From Lepas anatifera (lineage: Eukaryota > Arthropoda > Thecostraca > Lepadidae): a stretch of 64,000 nucleotides of DNA. Both the position numbers and the translations under genes were made by a program. This document shows positions 34,026 through 44,549 of this stretch, in pieces. The stretch covers positions 99,202 through 163,201 of the forward strand of contig JAOTON010001264.1 of NCBI GenBank assembly GCA_034440635.1, read 5' to 3'. Numbering within the stretch: the first letter of the stretch is position 1; each line of letters starts with the position of its first letter. The notes beneath the pieces are model-generated. The model did no database searches and was not told the origin of the DNA. It saw nothing but the letters and a program-made list of their open reading frames with translations.

Positions 34026-35225
34026 TGTTCACAGTATATTAATAAGAACGGTACAAACCAAATGGAAAGGTGCACTCCCGAGCACTGAATAATATAAAAT
34101 CCTATACAAATCATTTAAATTTCACGTCCAGTAGATTTAAAAAGAGCACAAGTAAAAGTTTCATGCACAAAACTGATGGCCCATACCTTTATATGCTTCA
34201 ACTGAAGGGCGTGGCAAAGCAGAAGCTTGGCATTGTCCTTTGCCAAAAGCTGCTGGGGGAGGCCCTTGTCTACTACCGGTGCTTCTGGACCCAGTAGCCT
34301 CCGACCCTGGTCCAAGATGTGGTTGCTCAGCAGCTTCAGGAAGTGAGGGACCATCCACAGATCTTAAGCCACTGGCAGCACCTGAAGAATTCATACAAGC
34401 ATGAGGAAAGGACAGGCCAAAAATATGGAATAAAATACTTCAATTCCCAGGACTTAAATGTGAGCACAAACTTGGCTTAGGGCCAAAAAGTTTTATAAGA
34501 ATGCTATCCATCACATTACTGTATTTCAAGTTATTACACAAAAGTGACAGCAGAAAAAGAAGCAACAGAATCATTGTTTGCTACAATATACCATGAATAT
34601 ACCAGGGTGCAAAGTATGGTACATTTGACAAGGACTAGCCAATGTGAGTGCCCCTGGAGACAGGAACAAGTGGTGAAAAATTTTAATAACCTGGTGCGAA
34701 TTTGAGACTGGTGCTTCTGGACCCGGTAGCCTCCGACCCTGGTCCAAGATGTGGTTCCTCAGCAGCTTCAGGAAGTGAGGGACCATCCACAGATCTTAAG
34801 CTACTGGCAGATTCTGAAAAATTAATACAAGCATGAGGAAAGGACAGACCAAACATACGGAATGGAAAACATCAATCCCCAGGACTTAAATGTGAGCACA
34901 AATTTGGCTTAGGGCCAAAAAGTTTTATAAGAATGCTATCCATCACATTCGTATTTCAAGTTATTACACAAAATGTGACAGCAGAAAAAGAAGCAAAAGA
35001 ATCATTGTTTGCTACAATATACCATGAATATACCAGGGTGCAAAGTATGGTACTTTTGACAAGGACTAGTCAATGTGAGTGCCCCTCTCAACCCCCCCCA
35101 CCAGAATCAGTTTCAGGCCCTTGAGAGTTATTGTCAGGGAGCCTCTCGGGAGTGCTATTAACTGTTGGTCTAAGGGGCTCCTGGAGTTTTCCCTTGAACA
35201 AATCCGAGAAACAAAAACACTCAAC
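34026..35225. repeat. 432-bp tandem duplication, possibly duplicated exon on minus strand
   Basis: The segment starting GTGCTTCTGGACCC at 34279 recurs at 34711, a period of 432 bp, and the two copies (34279-34710 and 34711 to about 35090) are nearly identical. On the minus strand each copy carries a short open stretch (LPEAAEEPHLGPGSEATGS in one frame) bounded by AG and possible GT sites. It might be a duplicated exon of a host gene, but I recognise no family and codon-level support is weak. Confidence 0.6.
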
Positions 35226-35230
35226 ACTAC
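35226..35230. other. Left 5-bp TSD of the BEL/Pao element (ACTAC)
   Basis: ACTAC precedes the 5' LTR and recurs at 40782-40786 directly after the 3' LTR; 5 bp is usual for BEL/Pao. Confidence 0.9.
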
Positions 35231-35504
35231 TGTGGCGACTGCCAACACTAGCTTCAGCTTCTTAAACTGTTCTCACGCCAGACTCAAAAGCTCCTTTCTT
35301 CCCTTTATTTTTCTTGTGCTGGTCGACTATATTTCACGCTGTGTTTTCTCGGAAGCCATTTGTCTGCCTCTTCTCATGTGTCCCGGGCGCAGCGGAGAGA
35401 AGGGTCTGGGGCAGTCGCGATACGGCCGTCGACGGCGACGGCAGCGGCTCACTCACGTGCGAGACGAGTGATCGTTGAAATACAAGAAACGATTGTACGA
35501 CACA
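35231..35504 (+). repeat. 5' LTR of the BEL/Pao element
   Basis: 274 bp, begins TGTGGCGACTGCC and ends GTACGACACA, matching 40508-40781 with no difference that I can see. The identity makes the insertion recent. Confidence 0.95.
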
Positions 35505-35506
35505 AT

Positions 35507-35526
35507 AATTGGTCCTCCGAGGCCGG
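35507..35526 (+). promoter_or_regulatory. Putative tRNA primer-binding site
   Basis: TTGGTCCTCCGAGG follows the 5' LTR within a few bases; TGG at the start of the site fits pairing with a tRNA CCA end. The tRNA was not identified. Confidence 0.5.
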
Positions 35527-35554
35527 ATTAATGTGCTAGTGTTCATTTAATCCG

Positions 35555-38500
35555 GTGTACGTCATACGAATAGTGTTAGGCGAGATGAGTGTCCATCCCA
35601 GTGACTGCCAGGCCGAAAGAACGGCAGCAGACGAGACTGCTGCTGAGAGCACGAGCGAGTGTGGTACCATTAAGACAGTATTGAGTGATGGACGCGCAAC
35701 GAAAAGCTGTGTTACGAGAAGCATAGCGCCGGGAAGCCAAACACAAAGAAGCACGACGTCATCTCACGCCAGTGATGCTCGGAAGAAGGCGGCTGTCTCA
35801 AGACTGAAAGCAGAGCAAGCTCAGAGGTCTGCCGCTCTAAAAGTGGAAATCGCCACAAAAAGTGCGCAGCACGAGGCGCAGCAAGCTCTCGACGCAGCTG
35901 AGCTTGATGAACTCGAAGCTCAACTGATTGAAGACGAGGAGAATGCGTCACAGCATTTGTCTGGCAGTGGCAGGGGTGGTGACCCGCCGCGAAATACCGC
36001 AGTGGCCTGCGCGAAAGCCGACCTCCTGCCGACGTCAGCACGCACCCGGAGCTGGGTCGACAGGTCACAGCCTCCTGCTCAGCTACAACGACCCTGGCGC
36101 GAGACGGCGCTCCCGAAGCTGAAGCTGGAGACGTTCGACGGCTCACCTTTAGAATGGCCACGATGGTTTTCCCTCTTCACTGCACTGGTGCACGAGTGTC
36201 CCCAGTTAAGTGACGCGGAGAAACTGACGCACCTGCAGACGGCGCTCCGGGGTGAGGCACGTGACGCAGTGCGGGGTCTGCTATGCGACGGCTCGCTTTA
36301 CTTCGAAGCTATCTCAGAGCTAGAACGTCGATTCGGTGACCCCAGCAGCGTGGTAAATGCCAACCTGGACCAGGTGCTATCGCGACCAGCCATCAAAGAC
36401 GAGCGAGACCTGTCAGCCTTGGCTGACCTTTCAACTGCGCTCCACTGCACCGTCAACGTACTGCAGTCGATGGGATACGAAGCTGACCTGTGCGCAACGG
36501 CAAATGTGCGCCAGGTGATCTCTAAATTGCCTCGCGCCTTATCGTGGCGCTGGGGTGAAGAATGCATGCGCCTAAAACCTGTGACGCCATCGCTGACCGA
36601 CCTCGACAGATGGCTACGTCATCATGTTGACGCCGGCAGAGTGTTTTATGACCCTGCCCGCTCGGCGCGACATGGGGAAAGCGGACCGCGCCGCCCTCAC
36701 CCCAGTTCCGGTGGGGAGGGCTCAGCGGGCCGGCCCCGGCGAGGCAATTACGCCCTGTCTGCCTCCACCTCAGCGCCGAACACGATACCCTCAGCAGCCC
36801 CGCCACCGACTGGACAAATCACATGTGGCCTCTGTGGGGCGACACATGCCACAAATGAGTGTCCGGACTTTATGGCGATGGATCTCAGCGCACGCGCCAC
36901 CACGGTTCGAGAGCGCGCGCTGTGCTGGATGTGTCTGCAACCAGGACATCGTGCATGGCACTGCAACCGCAAGAAACAGTGCAACGCGACAGCAGGTTGC
37001 AAGGGACTGCATCACTCCTTGTTGCATGGTGCTCCGAAAGTGTTTGAGCAGCGAACGACCGTGCCACCGACAGTGCCAGAAACATTCCCTAAACACGTCG
37101 GTGCTATCGCAGATACCAAGCCAACGGACGTACTGCTGCAAACAGTACCGGTGACAATTCAAGGACCTAAAGGCTGCAAGGTCGTCAACGCTTTACTCGA
37201 CCTCGGCAGTCAAGTGTCACTTGTGAATGAGCAGCTCACGACTGAGCTCGGCATCACCGGTCCCTCGCAGCGTCTCTGCGTGGGCACCATAAACGGCAGC
37301 ACCACTCAAATGTCAAGACGCGTGGACATCAAATTCCAACCGCAACAGTCGACAGAGTTGTTCTGTGTCAGAGACGTCTGGACTACGCCAGTACTAGACG
37401 TAAAATGTTCTGCCATCAATTGGCCAGAGCAAAAGCTAAGATGGCCTCATCTAGCCGATCTGGATTTGCCGCCTGTCACTAACGAGCCCATCGCTCTTCT
37501 GATCGGTGCTGACGCGTTGCACCTGATCATGCCGCGAGCTGTTAGACAGGGCCCTCACGGGGCGCCGTGTGCTCTTCTCACAAGACTGGGCTGGGTGGCG
37601 ACCGGAACTCTACCGCCCGACATACTGACGAACCATGCACCAGTACGGGTTAACCACATCCACATCAGTGAAGACGCTGCTCTGACCGCTCAGGTCGCGG
37701 AGTGGTGGAAAACTGAATCGTTTGGAACCAAGTACACAGATGCACCCAACAGATCGAGGAGCGACGAAAAAGCGCTCGGTATCCTAGAAAGGACAACCAG
37801 GCGAGCCGGTGAACGCTTCGAAACCGGTCTGCTTTGGAAGTCAACGGACGTGCTGCTGAAAGGCAGCTTCTCAAATGCACTCACAGGACTGAGGCAAACT
37901 GAGAGAAAGTTGGATCGCGACCCAGCTCTGGCTCGCGCCTACTGCGAAACAATCGAAGAGTACATCAGAGAGGGACACGCGCGCAAGCTTCTGCCGGCCG
38001 AGCTTACGACCCAGCACAGCCGGGAGTGGTATTTGCCCCATTTTGGTGTCACAAGCGCACACAAGCCGGGGAAAGTGCGCGTTGTTTTCGACGCAGCAGC
38101 GTGTGCGGGTGGCACATCGCTGAACGAGAATCTGCTGACGGGACCAGACTTGACCAATGATTTGATTGGTGTGCTGTTCGGGTTCAGGCAGCGTCCTGTG
38201 GCTCTGTCAGCGGACATTAAGTCAATGTTCCACCAGGTCAAGGTCATTGACGAAGATCAGTCAGCGCTACGATTTCTCTGGCGTGGCATGGACAGAGAAA
38301 AAGCACCTGAACGGTACCAAATGCAAAGACTGATTTTCGGCGCGGCCAGCTCTGCCTGCTCAGCCACATACGCGCTGCGGATGTGTGCTGACAGCCAGCA
38401 AGGCGAATACCCAGCGGCAGCTGCTGCCGTCCGCTCGAGGTTTTTCGTTGATGACTATCTCGACTCCCTGGAAACGGAAGAAGAGGCGATTGAGAGCCAA

Positions 38501-39235
38501 AGGTCACTAACGAAGCTCCTAAAAAACGGCGGCTTTCCTCTCACAAAATGGGTCAGCTCGTCACCAGTTGTGATGAAAGCAGTGAAGAGCAGTGACCGCG
38601 GTACCGTCGACAGCCGGGACCTCGACCTGACGGGGTTACAAAGTCAGCGCGCACTTGGCATCCACTGGAACATCCATTCCGACACTCTGACCTTCAAGGA
38701 GGTGTGTGTCGAGGCTAGTGACGCGCCAGTGTCAAAACGAGAAGTATTACGACGCATCTCGACTGTGTATGACCCACTCGGCTTCCTGGCACCATGGGCC
38801 CTGGAAGCGAAGCGTCTTATGCAAGATATTTGGCGAAAGGATTATGAATGGGACGCAGAAATCACCGATGAAGCCCTCAGACAAGCATGGAAGCAGTGGA
38901 AGGATGACCTGCAGAACATCCAGAGCTTTCAAATCCCACGTGGATACCGCAGCTGTGGTATGGTACCATCCACATGTCAGCTCCATGTGTTTGGTGACGC
39001 ATCTGAAGCCGGGTTTGGGGTGGTCTCATACCTGCGATTCGAATTCGACGATGGCTCGATAACAACGGCATTTGTGATGGCAAAAACCGTGTGGCACCGC
39101 TGCGTCAGCTCAGTATCCCACAGTTGGAACTTCAGGCTGCTCTCATGGCAGCGCGTGTCGCTCAACAGATCAAGAAACATCACGACATCAAAATCGACTC
39201 CACTCATTTCTGGTCAGATTCAAGGACAGTTCTGA
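35555..39235 (+). CDS. BEL/Pao gag-pol polyprotein, truncated by frameshift
   Basis: A 1226-residue frame. Residues about 80-135 are a charged, Ala/Glu-rich coiled-coil-like stretch. About 185-275 (KLKLETFDGSPLEWPRWFSL, ERRFGDP) is the DUF1759 gag domain. CCHC zinc knuckles lie at about 423-440 (CGLCGATHATNEC) and 455-475 (CWMCLQPGHRAWHC). The aspartic protease region has LLDLGSQVSLV near 548, where most relatives have D-S-G or D-T-G. The reverse transcriptase spans about 825-1000, with SADIKSMFHQV and the catalytic FVDDYLDS near 962. RNase H begins HVFGDASEAGFG near 1142. The true frame is left near 39085 at a short A run; the last 45 or so residues are out of frame and end at a chance stop. 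The normal product would continue through RNase H and integrase. Confidence 0.93.
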   Translation: MYVIRIVLGEMSVHPSDCQAERTAADETAAESTSECGTIKTVLSDGRATKSCVTRSIAPGSQTQRSTTSSHASDARKKAAVSRLKAEQAQRSAALKVEIATKSAQHEAQQALDAAELDELEAQLIEDEENASQHLSGSGRGGDPPRNTAVACAKADLLPTSARTRSWVDRSQPPAQLQRPWRETALPKLKLETFDGSPLEWPRWFSLFTALVHECPQLSDAEKLTHLQTALRGEARDAVRGLLCDGSLYFEAISELERRFGDPSSVVNANLDQVLSRPAIKDERDLSALADLSTALHCTVNVLQSMGYEADLCATANVRQVISKLPRALSWRWGEECMRLKPVTPSLTDLDRWLRHHVDAGRVFYDPARSARHGESGPRRPHPSSGGEGSAGRPRRGNYALSASTSAPNTIPSAAPPPTGQITCGLCGATHATNECPDFMAMDLSARATTVRERALCWMCLQPGHRAWHCNRKKQCNATAGCKGLHHSLLHGAPKVFEQRTTVPPTVPETFPKHVGAIADTKPTDVLLQTVPVTIQGPKGCKVVNALLDLGSQVSLVNEQLTTELGITGPSQRLCVGTINGSTTQMSRRVDIKFQPQQSTELFCVRDVWTTPVLDVKCSAINWPEQKLRWPHLADLDLPPVTNEPIALLIGADALHLIMPRAVRQGPHGAPCALLTRLGWVATGTLPPDILTNHAPVRVNHIHISEDAALTAQVAEWWKTESFGTKYTDAPNRSRSDEKALGILERTTRRAGERFETGLLWKSTDVLLKGSFSNALTGLRQTERKLDRDPALARAYCETIEEYIREGHARKLLPAELTTQHSREWYLPHFGVTSAHKPGKVRVVFDAAACAGGTSLNENLLTGPDLTNDLIGVLFGFRQRPVALSADIKSMFHQVKVIDEDQSALRFLWRGMDREKAPERYQMQRLIFGAASSACSATYALRMCADSQQGEYPAAAAAVRSRFFVDDYLDSLETEEEAIESQRSLTKLLKNGGFPLTKWVSSSPVVMKAVKSSDRGTVDSRDLDLTGLQSQRALGIHWNIHSDTLTFKEVCVEASDAPVSKREVLRRISTVYDPLGFLAPWALEAKRLMQDIWRKDYEWDAEITDEALRQAWKQWKDDLQNIQSFQIPRGYRSCGMVPSTCQLHVFGDASEAGFGVVSYLRFEFDDGSITTAFVMAKTVWHRCVSSVSHSWNFRLLSWQRVSLNRSRNITTSKSTPLISGQIQGQF

Positions 39236-39525
39236 ACTGGATAAGAAGCGAAAGCCGACAGTTCCAGACATTTGTTGCCAATCGTGTAGCGGAAATCCAA
39301 GACCTGACTGAAGTGGGGTCATGGAGGCACTGTCCTGGGACCTTGAACCCCAGTGACGTGTGCTTCCGTGGCTGTCGCTTTCCTGACCTACTCGAGGACG
39401 ACGGCTGGATTTATGGCCCCCAGTTTCTGCGGGGTCCCGAGTCGGCGTGGCCGGCGCGGCGGGAAACAGCTGATCTGAACCAGAGCGAAGAGGATATCAC
39501 AGAGCGACGAATTAACCTGAATTAA
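39091..39525 (+). pseudogene. BEL/Pao RNase H continuation, shifted frame
   Basis: This frame continues the polyprotein after the frameshift: RQLSIPQLELQAALMAARVA, HFWSDSRTVLNWI (an RNase H acidic residue), FVANRVAEIQ and WRHCPGTLNPSDV, then LEDDGWIYGPQFL. It then runs to a stop at 39525 where the integrase N-terminus should start. The ATG at 39091 is internal and not a start. Confidence 0.9.
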
Positions 39526-39538
39526 GCTGAGACGATGC

Positions 39539-40176
39539 TTGGATGGGTGGAACCAGACGCATATCTCCGACTCGATGACGCAGCAGGGTACCAAGTGGTG
39601 TTTTATCCCACCTGGATCACCTCATTTCGGAGGAGCGTGGGAACGACTGGTAAAATCAACGAAACGAGCACTGTATGCAGTCATCGGCCGTCAAACACTG
39701 ACAGAGGAGACACTACATACAGTGATGGTGGAAGTTGAATCCATACTCAACGGACGGCCTCTGACACATGTCAGCTCCGACCCAGCTGACATGGAAGCGC
39801 TCACACCGAACCATCTGCTGGTGGGACGTCCGGCACCAAACCTCCCCCAGGGAAGTTCTCCACTGCGGACGCGACATCACGCAAACGCTGGCGACACGGA
39901 CAATGGCTTGCCGACCAGTTCTGGCGACGTTGGCGCTGTGAATACCTTCCTACCTTAAACGTGCGGAAAAAGTGGATGAAGGATAATGCGAACGTTCACG
40001 AGGGTGATTTGATTGTAATCACCGGTGATGGGCCCCGAGGATTGTGGCTAACCGGGAGAGTGACGAATGTTGACGCAGGAGGCGATGGTAAAGTGCGATC
40101 GGCGGACGTAAAAACAGCGACCGGAAAGTACACACGACCCACCGCAAGACTGTGTGTACTGGAAAGTGCGTGTTAA
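39539..40176 (+). pseudogene. Integrase C-terminal remnant and DUF5641 domain
   Basis: The frame at 39539-39958 contains GTKWCFIPPGSPHFGGAWER, the segment around the last catalytic Glu of the DDE integrase, then ESILNGRPLTHVSSDP and LTPNHLLVG. The zinc-binding domain and the first two catalytic Asp residues that should precede it are missing, so several hundred bases were deleted at about 39526-39560. A further frame change near 39850-39960 leads to VRKKWMKDNANVHEGDLIVI, then GLWLTGRVTNVDAGGDGKVR and YTRPTARLCVLE, which is the DUF5641 domain typical of the BEL/Pao C-terminus, ending at 40176. Confidence 0.9.
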
Positions 40177-40186
40177 GTGAGCGCGC

Positions 40187-40358
40187 GAACAACGCCTTGC
40201 GAACGGCATTGTTATGCGCAGATGCGCTTGTCATTGCGAATGGACAAGTGAGTGATTGAACAACGCCTTGCGAACGGCGTTGTTATGCGCAGACGCGCTC
40301 GCCATTGCGAATGGACAAGTGGATGATCGAACAACGCCTTGCGAACAGCGTTGTGGAT
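40187..40358. repeat. 71-bp tandem repeat (about 2.4 copies) in the BEL/Pao 3' region
   Basis: GAACAACGCCTTGCGAACGG starts at 40187, 40258 and 40329, an exact 71-bp period. Each unit holds the inverted repeat ACAACGCC/GGCGTTGT around an 8-bp loop, able to form a hairpin in the transcript. Confidence 0.92.
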
Positions 40359-40507
40359 ATGTACCATTTTGGTAGCCACGTGGATGAGTGTATCTTCTGG
40401 TGAGATGTTCCCCGCCAACGAGGCGGTGGCGTAATTGTGATGTTATCGCGAGGTAGTTGCCAGTCAGTGATTAGATTTAGCTCATTATACTCGTAAATCG
40501 GGCCGGC

Positions 40508-40781
40508 TGTGGCGACTGCCAACACTAGCTTCAGCTTCTTAAACTGTTCTCACGCCAGACTCAAAAGCTCCTTTCTTCCCTTTATTTTTCTTGTGCTGGT
40601 CGACTATATTTCACGCTGTGTTTTCTCGGAAGCCATTTGTCTGCCTCTTCTCATGTGTCCCGGGCGCAGCGGAGAGAAGGGTCTGGGGCAGTCGCGATAC
40701 GGCCGTCGACGGCGACGGCAGCGGCTCACTCACGTGCGAGACGAGTGATCGTTGAAATACAAGAAACGATTGTACGACACA
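40508..40781 (+). repeat. 3' LTR of the BEL/Pao element
   Basis: 274 bp, appears identical to 35231-35504. It is preceded by AATCGGGCCGGC rather than a clear polypurine tract. Confidence 0.95.
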
Positions 40782-40872
40782 ACTACGTAGGCACTACGTA
40801 GAAAACACTACGTAAAAAACACTACGTAGTAGACGCTACGTACGTAAACACTACATAGAAGATGCTACTAAG
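40782..40872. repeat. CACTACGTA short tandem repeat with right TSD
   Basis: CACTACGTA-like units repeat about six times with spacers of 4-6 bases. The BEL/Pao element inserted at the edge of this array; the first ACTAC is its right duplication. Confidence 0.8.
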
Positions 40873-41325
40873 TTCTACTGCCCAATAGAAAGCTAGAAAA
40901 GCATTTCTGAGAGGAAATCTGAAATCTTCGCACTATTCTGGGAGGATGCTGGAGGAGGAGGTGGACGAGAAGCTGGAACACACCCTTCATCAGGAAAGGG
41001 AAAATTTGACCTCCCCATATGAGGTAAAATTTGTTGCAATATGGTAAAAACACACTGGGTGATCGCACGAGGCTATTTCAAATGGAAAGAGTGTGGTGTT
41101 ACCAAGGTCCTTAACGGTAACAATCCGGAGCCGACTCTACTATGACAGCGTGTAAAGCAAAATAAGTTTACCAATAGGGTTCCATGTTAAAATTAACCAA
41201 CTTCAAACGTCTACGACAGATACAGTATGTCAATTTTTTCATCGCGATCCCATGTTCAATTTAATTACAAAATATTTTCACTCATGGGAATAATTCGATT
41301 CCACTTAATCAAAAATATGCACACC
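40873..41325. other. Intergenic, no gene seen
   Basis: AT-rich, no repeat or ORF of note. Confidence 0.4.
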
Positions 41326-41784
41326 TTAAAGGGCATGTGTCACCTTCATAACGTGATTTTAACTGAGATAGCCAAGTTGTAAAGCAAGTCGGAAAACCCG
41401 GTACTCAACATATAATTTGTCGTGGAACTCAAGACTTCCGTAGAAAAAGTTAATACCTACCTGCAGTGTACCCCTCATGTACCCTTAGCAGCAGGCCACA
41501 GCTGTCATGGCTGTTGGTGGGACGACATTTGCTGACGTCACTGTGAGCATCAGCCAATCGAAGCCCTTGAAGCGTTTCAAGTATGGTAGGGTTTGCCAGA
41601 TCATGACATCATCCACAGGCAGATATTTATTTCTTTCCCTAGAGGAATATTTTAAAAATAAAAAATTTGAGCTTATTGTACAATTTTTTAGAGAATTCAT
41701 GAGTGGTTTCATTATTTTCGGCTAAAAGTATGCCTAATTACACTAAATTCCAGGATTTGACCAAGGTTCTACATTCCCTTTAAG
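41326..41784. mobile_element. MITE family D (TTAAAGGGMATGTG ends), copy 1
   Basis: Matches 57624-58038 along its whole length with moderate divergence (for example CCAAGTTGTAAAGCA, GCAGCAGGCCACA, CAATCGAAGCCCTTGAAGC, CCAGATCATGACATCA). The ends TTAAAGGG...CATGTG and CACATTCCCTTTAA are inverted. The plus-strand frame inside is not conserved between copies, so the element is non-coding. Confidence 0.85.
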
Positions 41785-41960
41785 TTAGCTCTGGCACCTC
41801 CATATGGCTCACATATTAGTTAGTGCAGTCCTCTAGCTGCCATATCACTGTATGACGTCACCCTGAGGACGGAATTCATTTCATAGGCCACGCCTTTTGT
41901 AAAGTAGCCTCGGCGATGAGTTATGACAAAAGTGGAACTCAAGATTAGGCACTTCAGATA
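41785..41960. other. Spacer, nothing seen
   Basis: Short unique sequence between two MITEs. Confidence 0.4.
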
Positions 41961-42224
41961 GGGTATGTTCCAGACCCTCTTGCAAAAATCCAAAAGCTTT
42001 TGGCGCCAGACTTCTTGTCTGAAAATACCTACATGCTTTGAAAAATTCCCAAGCTAAATGACGTAAAGGAAAGTAGCAAATGCGCTGTTATTGTGCAGTG
42101 CCTGATTTTGACAATTATGGCTTACTTGATAAATCATTCTGCGCCTTTTATCTTTGGTAATCTTTAAAACTGCACCTAGCACCAAATGCTCTCAGATTTT
42201 CGCAAGAGGGACTGGAACATACCC
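41961..42224. mobile_element. MITE family E (GGGTATGTTCCAG ends), 264 bp
   Basis: GGGTATGTTCCAGACCCTCT at the left and its inverted partner at the right (rc GGGTATGTTCCAGTCCCTCT) continue for about 31 bp with three mismatches. Flanks are ATA on both sides. Non-coding. Confidence 0.82.
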
Positions 42225-42237
42225 ATATTCACACTGA

Positions 42238-42427
42238 CTTGGTTTCCATGACCAAAATACAATCTGCATCGGACCACCGAGCAGTATACATCGTGGAGTC
42301 GTGGAGGTCGTCAATTGCGATCTTCCCAGCACTTGAGCACGGACCCTGTCATATTACTCGGGAAATAGCACTTGATATACTCCATCGGTAGTCCGATCCG
42401 GATCGCAATTTGGTCACGGAGACTAGG
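42238..42427. mobile_element. Short MITE with about 43-bp inverted ends (190 bp)
   Basis: The left end CTTGGTTTCCATGACCAAAA and following ATCGGACCACCGA pair with the right end (rc CCTAGTCTCCGTGACCAAAT, ATCGGACTACCGA) at about three of four positions. Almost half the element is TIR. No clear target duplication. Confidence 0.7.
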
Positions 42428-43186
42428 TCAAGCTAATGATTTTCACCAATGACGCTCAGTCCGAATCATAAAACTTTTAGCATGCAAGGTGGGGACCATT
42501 CTGATCCCTAGCCTGTCTCACCAGCTCACCAGATTTTCATGGATTTCTTCATTGTGAACCGGCGGCATTTTAGTCCCTGAATTCCAGCACACCAGCTCTT
42601 CTGCCAAGCACTATTGTGAACCTTGTCCATGGATTTTATGGTCCCCTAAATCAGTGCAAAAAATGTTCACCCGAAGAAACTCAAGGAGCAGAAGTGACAT
42701 TTTTATTTTTGATTTGTCCCTTTTCAATGCCCTTCTCTCCCTTCTCCTTTGAGTGCCCTTCTCTTCTCTTACTGTCCCTTGTCACGGCTTGAACTGAGTA
42801 TAAAATCCATTGATCCAAATGGGATCCTATCAGTGGTGTTTTCATTCCCTCTGCTTAGCTCACCTCCAATCCAGACAGATTTTACAAAATCTATAATAAG
42901 ATAATGAAAAAATGCGTCTTATTTGACATGCTGACCAATAGATAATTATATCAAATGGGCTAACAAACTCGTACAAGGTATATGAAAATAGACCTACTTA
43001 CTCATGATGAAGCATGTTTTGATTTAATAGGCAAAAATTTTTGTCCAAGTAGCTTCTTGGAAGGAATAAAAATTCCCTTAAAAATAGAAACTAGAACATT
43101 AGTTCACGCGTCCAAGTATCATTTTGTACAATTTTAGTACAACAGTAGTTTTCTTTGCAGTCTTACACTTTATTTGGAACAATGAG
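42428..43186. other. Intergenic, no gene seen
   Basis: AT-rich with a pyrimidine-rich patch at about 42715-42785 (CCCTTCTCT repeated). No ORF of note. Confidence 0.4.
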
Positions 43187-43425
43187 GCTGTTCCAGACAC
43201 TCTTTTGGTAACAGGAGATGTTTCAGTGCCAGAAGTTTTTCCAAACATATCCAAGCTAAATGGCACAGACTAATGTAAAATATCTGCCATAAATCTCTCG
43301 TCACAGATATGGTCAATTATGAAACATTTCAAACAATCTTTTGGATCATTCACCTTAGGTATATTTTCTCAAAATATATGGTTCCAAGACCACTCAACTT
43401 TCCAAGAGGGTCTGGAATGACCGAA
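43187..43425. mobile_element. Diverged relative of MITE family E
   Basis: TGTTCCAGACACTCTTTTGG near 43191 and TCCAAGAGGGTCTGGAATGA near 43400 are inverted and match the family E ends, but are about 20% diverged. Confidence 0.55.
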
Positions 43426-44549
43426 TATCTAAATGTGAATAGGGTAATTTCATTTTTCATTCTGGCTTACATTTCACAGACAGAACCAATAAGCTTTTAA
43501 AGAATGTCAAGAGTTTCAGCATCTGGTCTGAAATTTAATCTTAATCAACTGGGAGGAAGGTAGAGCTGTAGTCAGAATTATAAAAAAATGTTTTATAGGT
43601 ACACTCAATGATAGGAATGCTGACTCATAATTGGACACGTTTCAACCCAAATAGGAGAGCTTATTGTCAAAATATGGAATGTTTGGGTTCTTTCTTAAGA
43701 GAGTCAAACAGACCCAAAACATATTTGAGAATGCTGACAACAGTCTCCAGCACTGAACACCCTTCAATGTTTTTAAGGACAAGTAAGGAAATATTATGGC
43801 TGTGCTGGGGAAAGGCATTCAGGCTTCAAATTTTCCAAGCTCGATCACAAAATATACTTTAAAAACACAAACATATCTTAGTGTACTTTGCTTGAAAACT
43901 TTTATGTGAAGGGCAGGTTATTTCTAAAATGAAATGCTCATACTGACAGCATTTCCAAAAAATCTTAGAAGGCGAGCCAGACATTTTAATGTGACCAGAA
44001 AATTTTTGTATGTATACAGCAAATTCCAGCCCCTACAATAAGATGCAAAGTCTGCCCCAAATTGGGAATGAATTTTGTTGATTTAACATTCTTCAATAAA
44101 TTGATACTGTTCGCTTGGCTACCATTTTTCAATCCTAGCCATTAAAAAGGATTAGCAGCATTATATTTACTAGAGCTGCTTCCCTCTCATATTTTGATGT
44201 TGTTTTAGCTTCTGTGCTTGTCCCAGTCCTTCTACCCCTGCCCTAAATTATAAGCAAACTTTGGTAAACCACAAAAAATCCATCTGAACACACCAACAAG
44301 ATCATATTGGAACTCACCCTATTTTTCAAATGGGCCCATAAAGCAAACACAATTAAGCTCTACCCACTGCAAGTACCTAAGCCATATGATCAAATAGTCT
44401 GTGCTCGTTTGACACGAAAATATGAGCCTTAATACCAATGTGGTATACATGCCTGAAGTAAGTAACTGGATTGACCATTCCAAAATGCCTCACTTTTCAA
44501 CTATTGGAACAGAGAACAATACTTTGAATCCATACATATATTTGCGAAG
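43426..44549. other. Intergenic, no gene seen
   Basis: About 1.1 kb of AT-rich sequence without recognisable repeat, ORF or RNA. Confidence 0.4.

Larger units (their letters stand above)
35231..40781 (+). mobile_element. BEL/Pao LTR retrotransposon, young but defective
   Basis: Two apparently identical 274-bp LTRs bracket a gag-pol region with BEL/Pao domain order: DUF1759-like gag, zinc knuckles, aspartic protease, reverse transcriptase, RNase H, integrase remnant and DUF5641. A 5-bp duplication ACTAC flanks it. Identical LTRs imply recent integration. Yet RNase H is frameshifted and most of the integrase is deleted, so the element could have moved only with enzymes supplied by an intact relative, or was damaged after insertion. 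Confidence 0.95.
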
